Assembly: GCA_023421635.1 (NCBI GenBank)
Contig: JAEZSU010000317.1
Location: forward strand, 1-5,639
Source: Actinomycetes bacterium
GTDB taxonomy: Bacteria > Actinomycetota > Actinomycetes > Actinomycetales > Microbacteriaceae
DNA: 5,639 bases
Direction of reading: 5' to 3'
The notes beneath the pieces were generated by a model. That model had not been told where the DNA came from and did no database searches. It saw only the letters and a program-made list of their open reading frames with translations. A program made the translations under genes and the position numbers. Shown here piece by piece: positions 5,018 through 5,639 of this stretch; position 1 is the first letter of the stretch; the number at the start of each line of letters is the position of its first letter.

Positions 5018-5639
5018 GCGTCGCCCTCCGCCCCGTGCTCGTGGTGGTGGTGCTCGTCCGCCGCATCCGGGGCGCCCACGACGACGAGCCGACCACCGGC
5101 ACGCAGCACGAACACCGGTGCGCCGTAGAGCTCGCTGAGGGTGTGGGAGGTCAGCACCTCCTCGGGGGTGCCGAGGGTGAACCTGCCGCCGGCGAGGTAG
5201 AGGATGCGGTCGACGAGGCCGAGCACCGGGTTGATGTCGTGGGTCACCAGCAGCACGCCGGCGCCCGTCTCGCGACGGTACGTGTCGATGAGCGAGACGA
5301 CCGCCTGCTGGTTGGCGAGGTCGAGGCTGGTCAGCGGCTCGTCGCACAGCAGCAGCGCCGGGTCGTCGGCGAGCGCCTGCCCGACGCGCAGCCGCTGCTG
5401 CTCCCCGCCGGAGAGCACCCCGACGGGTCGGTCGGCGAAGGATGCGGCGCCGACCGCGTCGATGAGCGACGCCACCCGCGCCCGATCGCCGCGGCGCGGG
5501 ATCGGCATCCCGAACCGGTGCCCGTCGACGCCGAGCGCGACCAGGTCGCGCGCCCGCAGCGGGGTGTGCGGCGGGACGGCCCGGTGCTGCGGGACGTAGC
5601 CGATGAGCCCGCCGCCCCGGCGCGGCGGGCGGCCGTTCA
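5014..5639 (-). CDS. znuC: Zinc ABC transporter ATP-binding protein, N-terminus cut by window edge
   Basis: The last 207 residues of an ABC ATPase that powers metal import with the downstream permease. Counting from the first complete codon, visible motifs are the Q-loop (YVPQH, Q17), signature LSGGEQQR (75-82), Walker B LLLCDEP (95-101, with the catalytic E100), D-loop SLDL and H-loop (THD, H133). The Walker A motif lies beyond the window edge. The protein ends in a His-rich tail, DEHHHHEHGAEGDA (H196-H199, H201), typical of metal-related ATPases and possibly a zinc-binding or buffering tail. The stop overlaps the permease start by four bases, so the two are surely one operon. A substrate-binding lipoprotein gene is expected just upstream but cannot be seen. 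A manganese ATPase would look similar; zur next door favours zinc. Confidence 0.92.
   Translation of the reverse strand, partial: NGRPPRRGGGLIGYVPQHRAVPPHTPLRARDLVALGVDGHRFGMPIPRRGDRARVASLIDAVGAASFADRPVGVLSGGEQQRLRVGQALADDPALLLCDEPLTSLDLANQQAVVSLIDTYRRETGAGVLLVTHDINPVLGLVDRILYLAGGRFTLGTPEEVLTSHTLSELYGAPVFVLRAGGRLVVVGAPDAADEHHHHEHGAEGDA
5024..5029 (-). promoter_or_regulatory. Ribosome binding site that fixes the znuB start
   Basis: On the minus strand this reads GGAGGG, six bases before the GTG at 5017. It lies inside the final codons of the ATPase gene and decides the permease start against the far longer open frame above it. Confidence 0.7.

Noticed and set aside
3662..5128. A 488-codon open frame on the plus strand, antisense to zur and znuB
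   Set aside because: Its translation is Arg/Asp/Glu/His/Gly-rich low-complexity sequence typical of the reverse strand of GC-rich genes, and the opposite strand has clear zur and znuB homologues.
5018..5347. An N-terminal extension of the znuB frame by 110 codons
   Set aside because: The extension is Arg/Pro/Ala-rich shadow of the ATPase gene; the GTG at 5017 has a good ribosome site and gives the normal family length.

Overview
The window looks like chromosomal DNA from a high-GC actinobacterium, most likely Microbacteriaceae (Microbacterium-like). This rests on the very high GC content, strong third-position GC, GTG and TTG starts, protein motifs and gene order; no marker gene here fixes the genus. 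Every gene I can support lies on the minus strand, so transcription runs from high to low coordinates. The long open frames on the plus strand are GC-rich shadows.

In transcription order the window holds: the 3' part of a metal ABC transporter ATPase (znuC-like, 5639-5014, cut by the window edge); its membrane permease (znuB-like, 5017-4157); a 150-base intergenic region with a long inverted repeat directly after the znuB stop and a probable leaderless promoter for the next gene; a Fur-family regulator that closely resembles actinobacterial Zur (4006-3593); a YcgR/YraQ-type permease (COG0701, DUF318; 3615-2575); its usual partner, a YcgQ/TIGR03943 (DUF1980) membrane protein (2582-1809); a membrane-anchored Ig-like plus beta-propeller protein of unknown function (1819-416); and the N-terminal part of a 3-methyladenine DNA glycosylase (419-1, cut by the window edge).

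The first three genes form a classic zinc module: uptake ATPase, permease and zinc-sensing repressor. A substrate-binding protein (znuA) would be expected just beyond the high-coordinate edge. From zur onward, each gene overlaps the next (23, 8, 11 and 4 bases), which suggests one translationally coupled operon, zur-ycgR-ycgQ-propeller-aag. The physical link of Zur to the YcgR/YcgQ pair, plus His-rich stretches in YcgQ and ZnuC, points to a role for the pair in zinc or another transition metal. The propeller protein would then be a candidate extracytoplasmic partner. The DNA glycosylase at the end is probably a passenger.

The points most worth a second look are the Zur/YcgR/YcgQ/propeller module, the 64-base palindrome behind znuB, the probable leaderless zur promoter, and a striking excess of the hexamer GGATGC/GCATCC across the window, which is reached by using otherwise uncommon codons.
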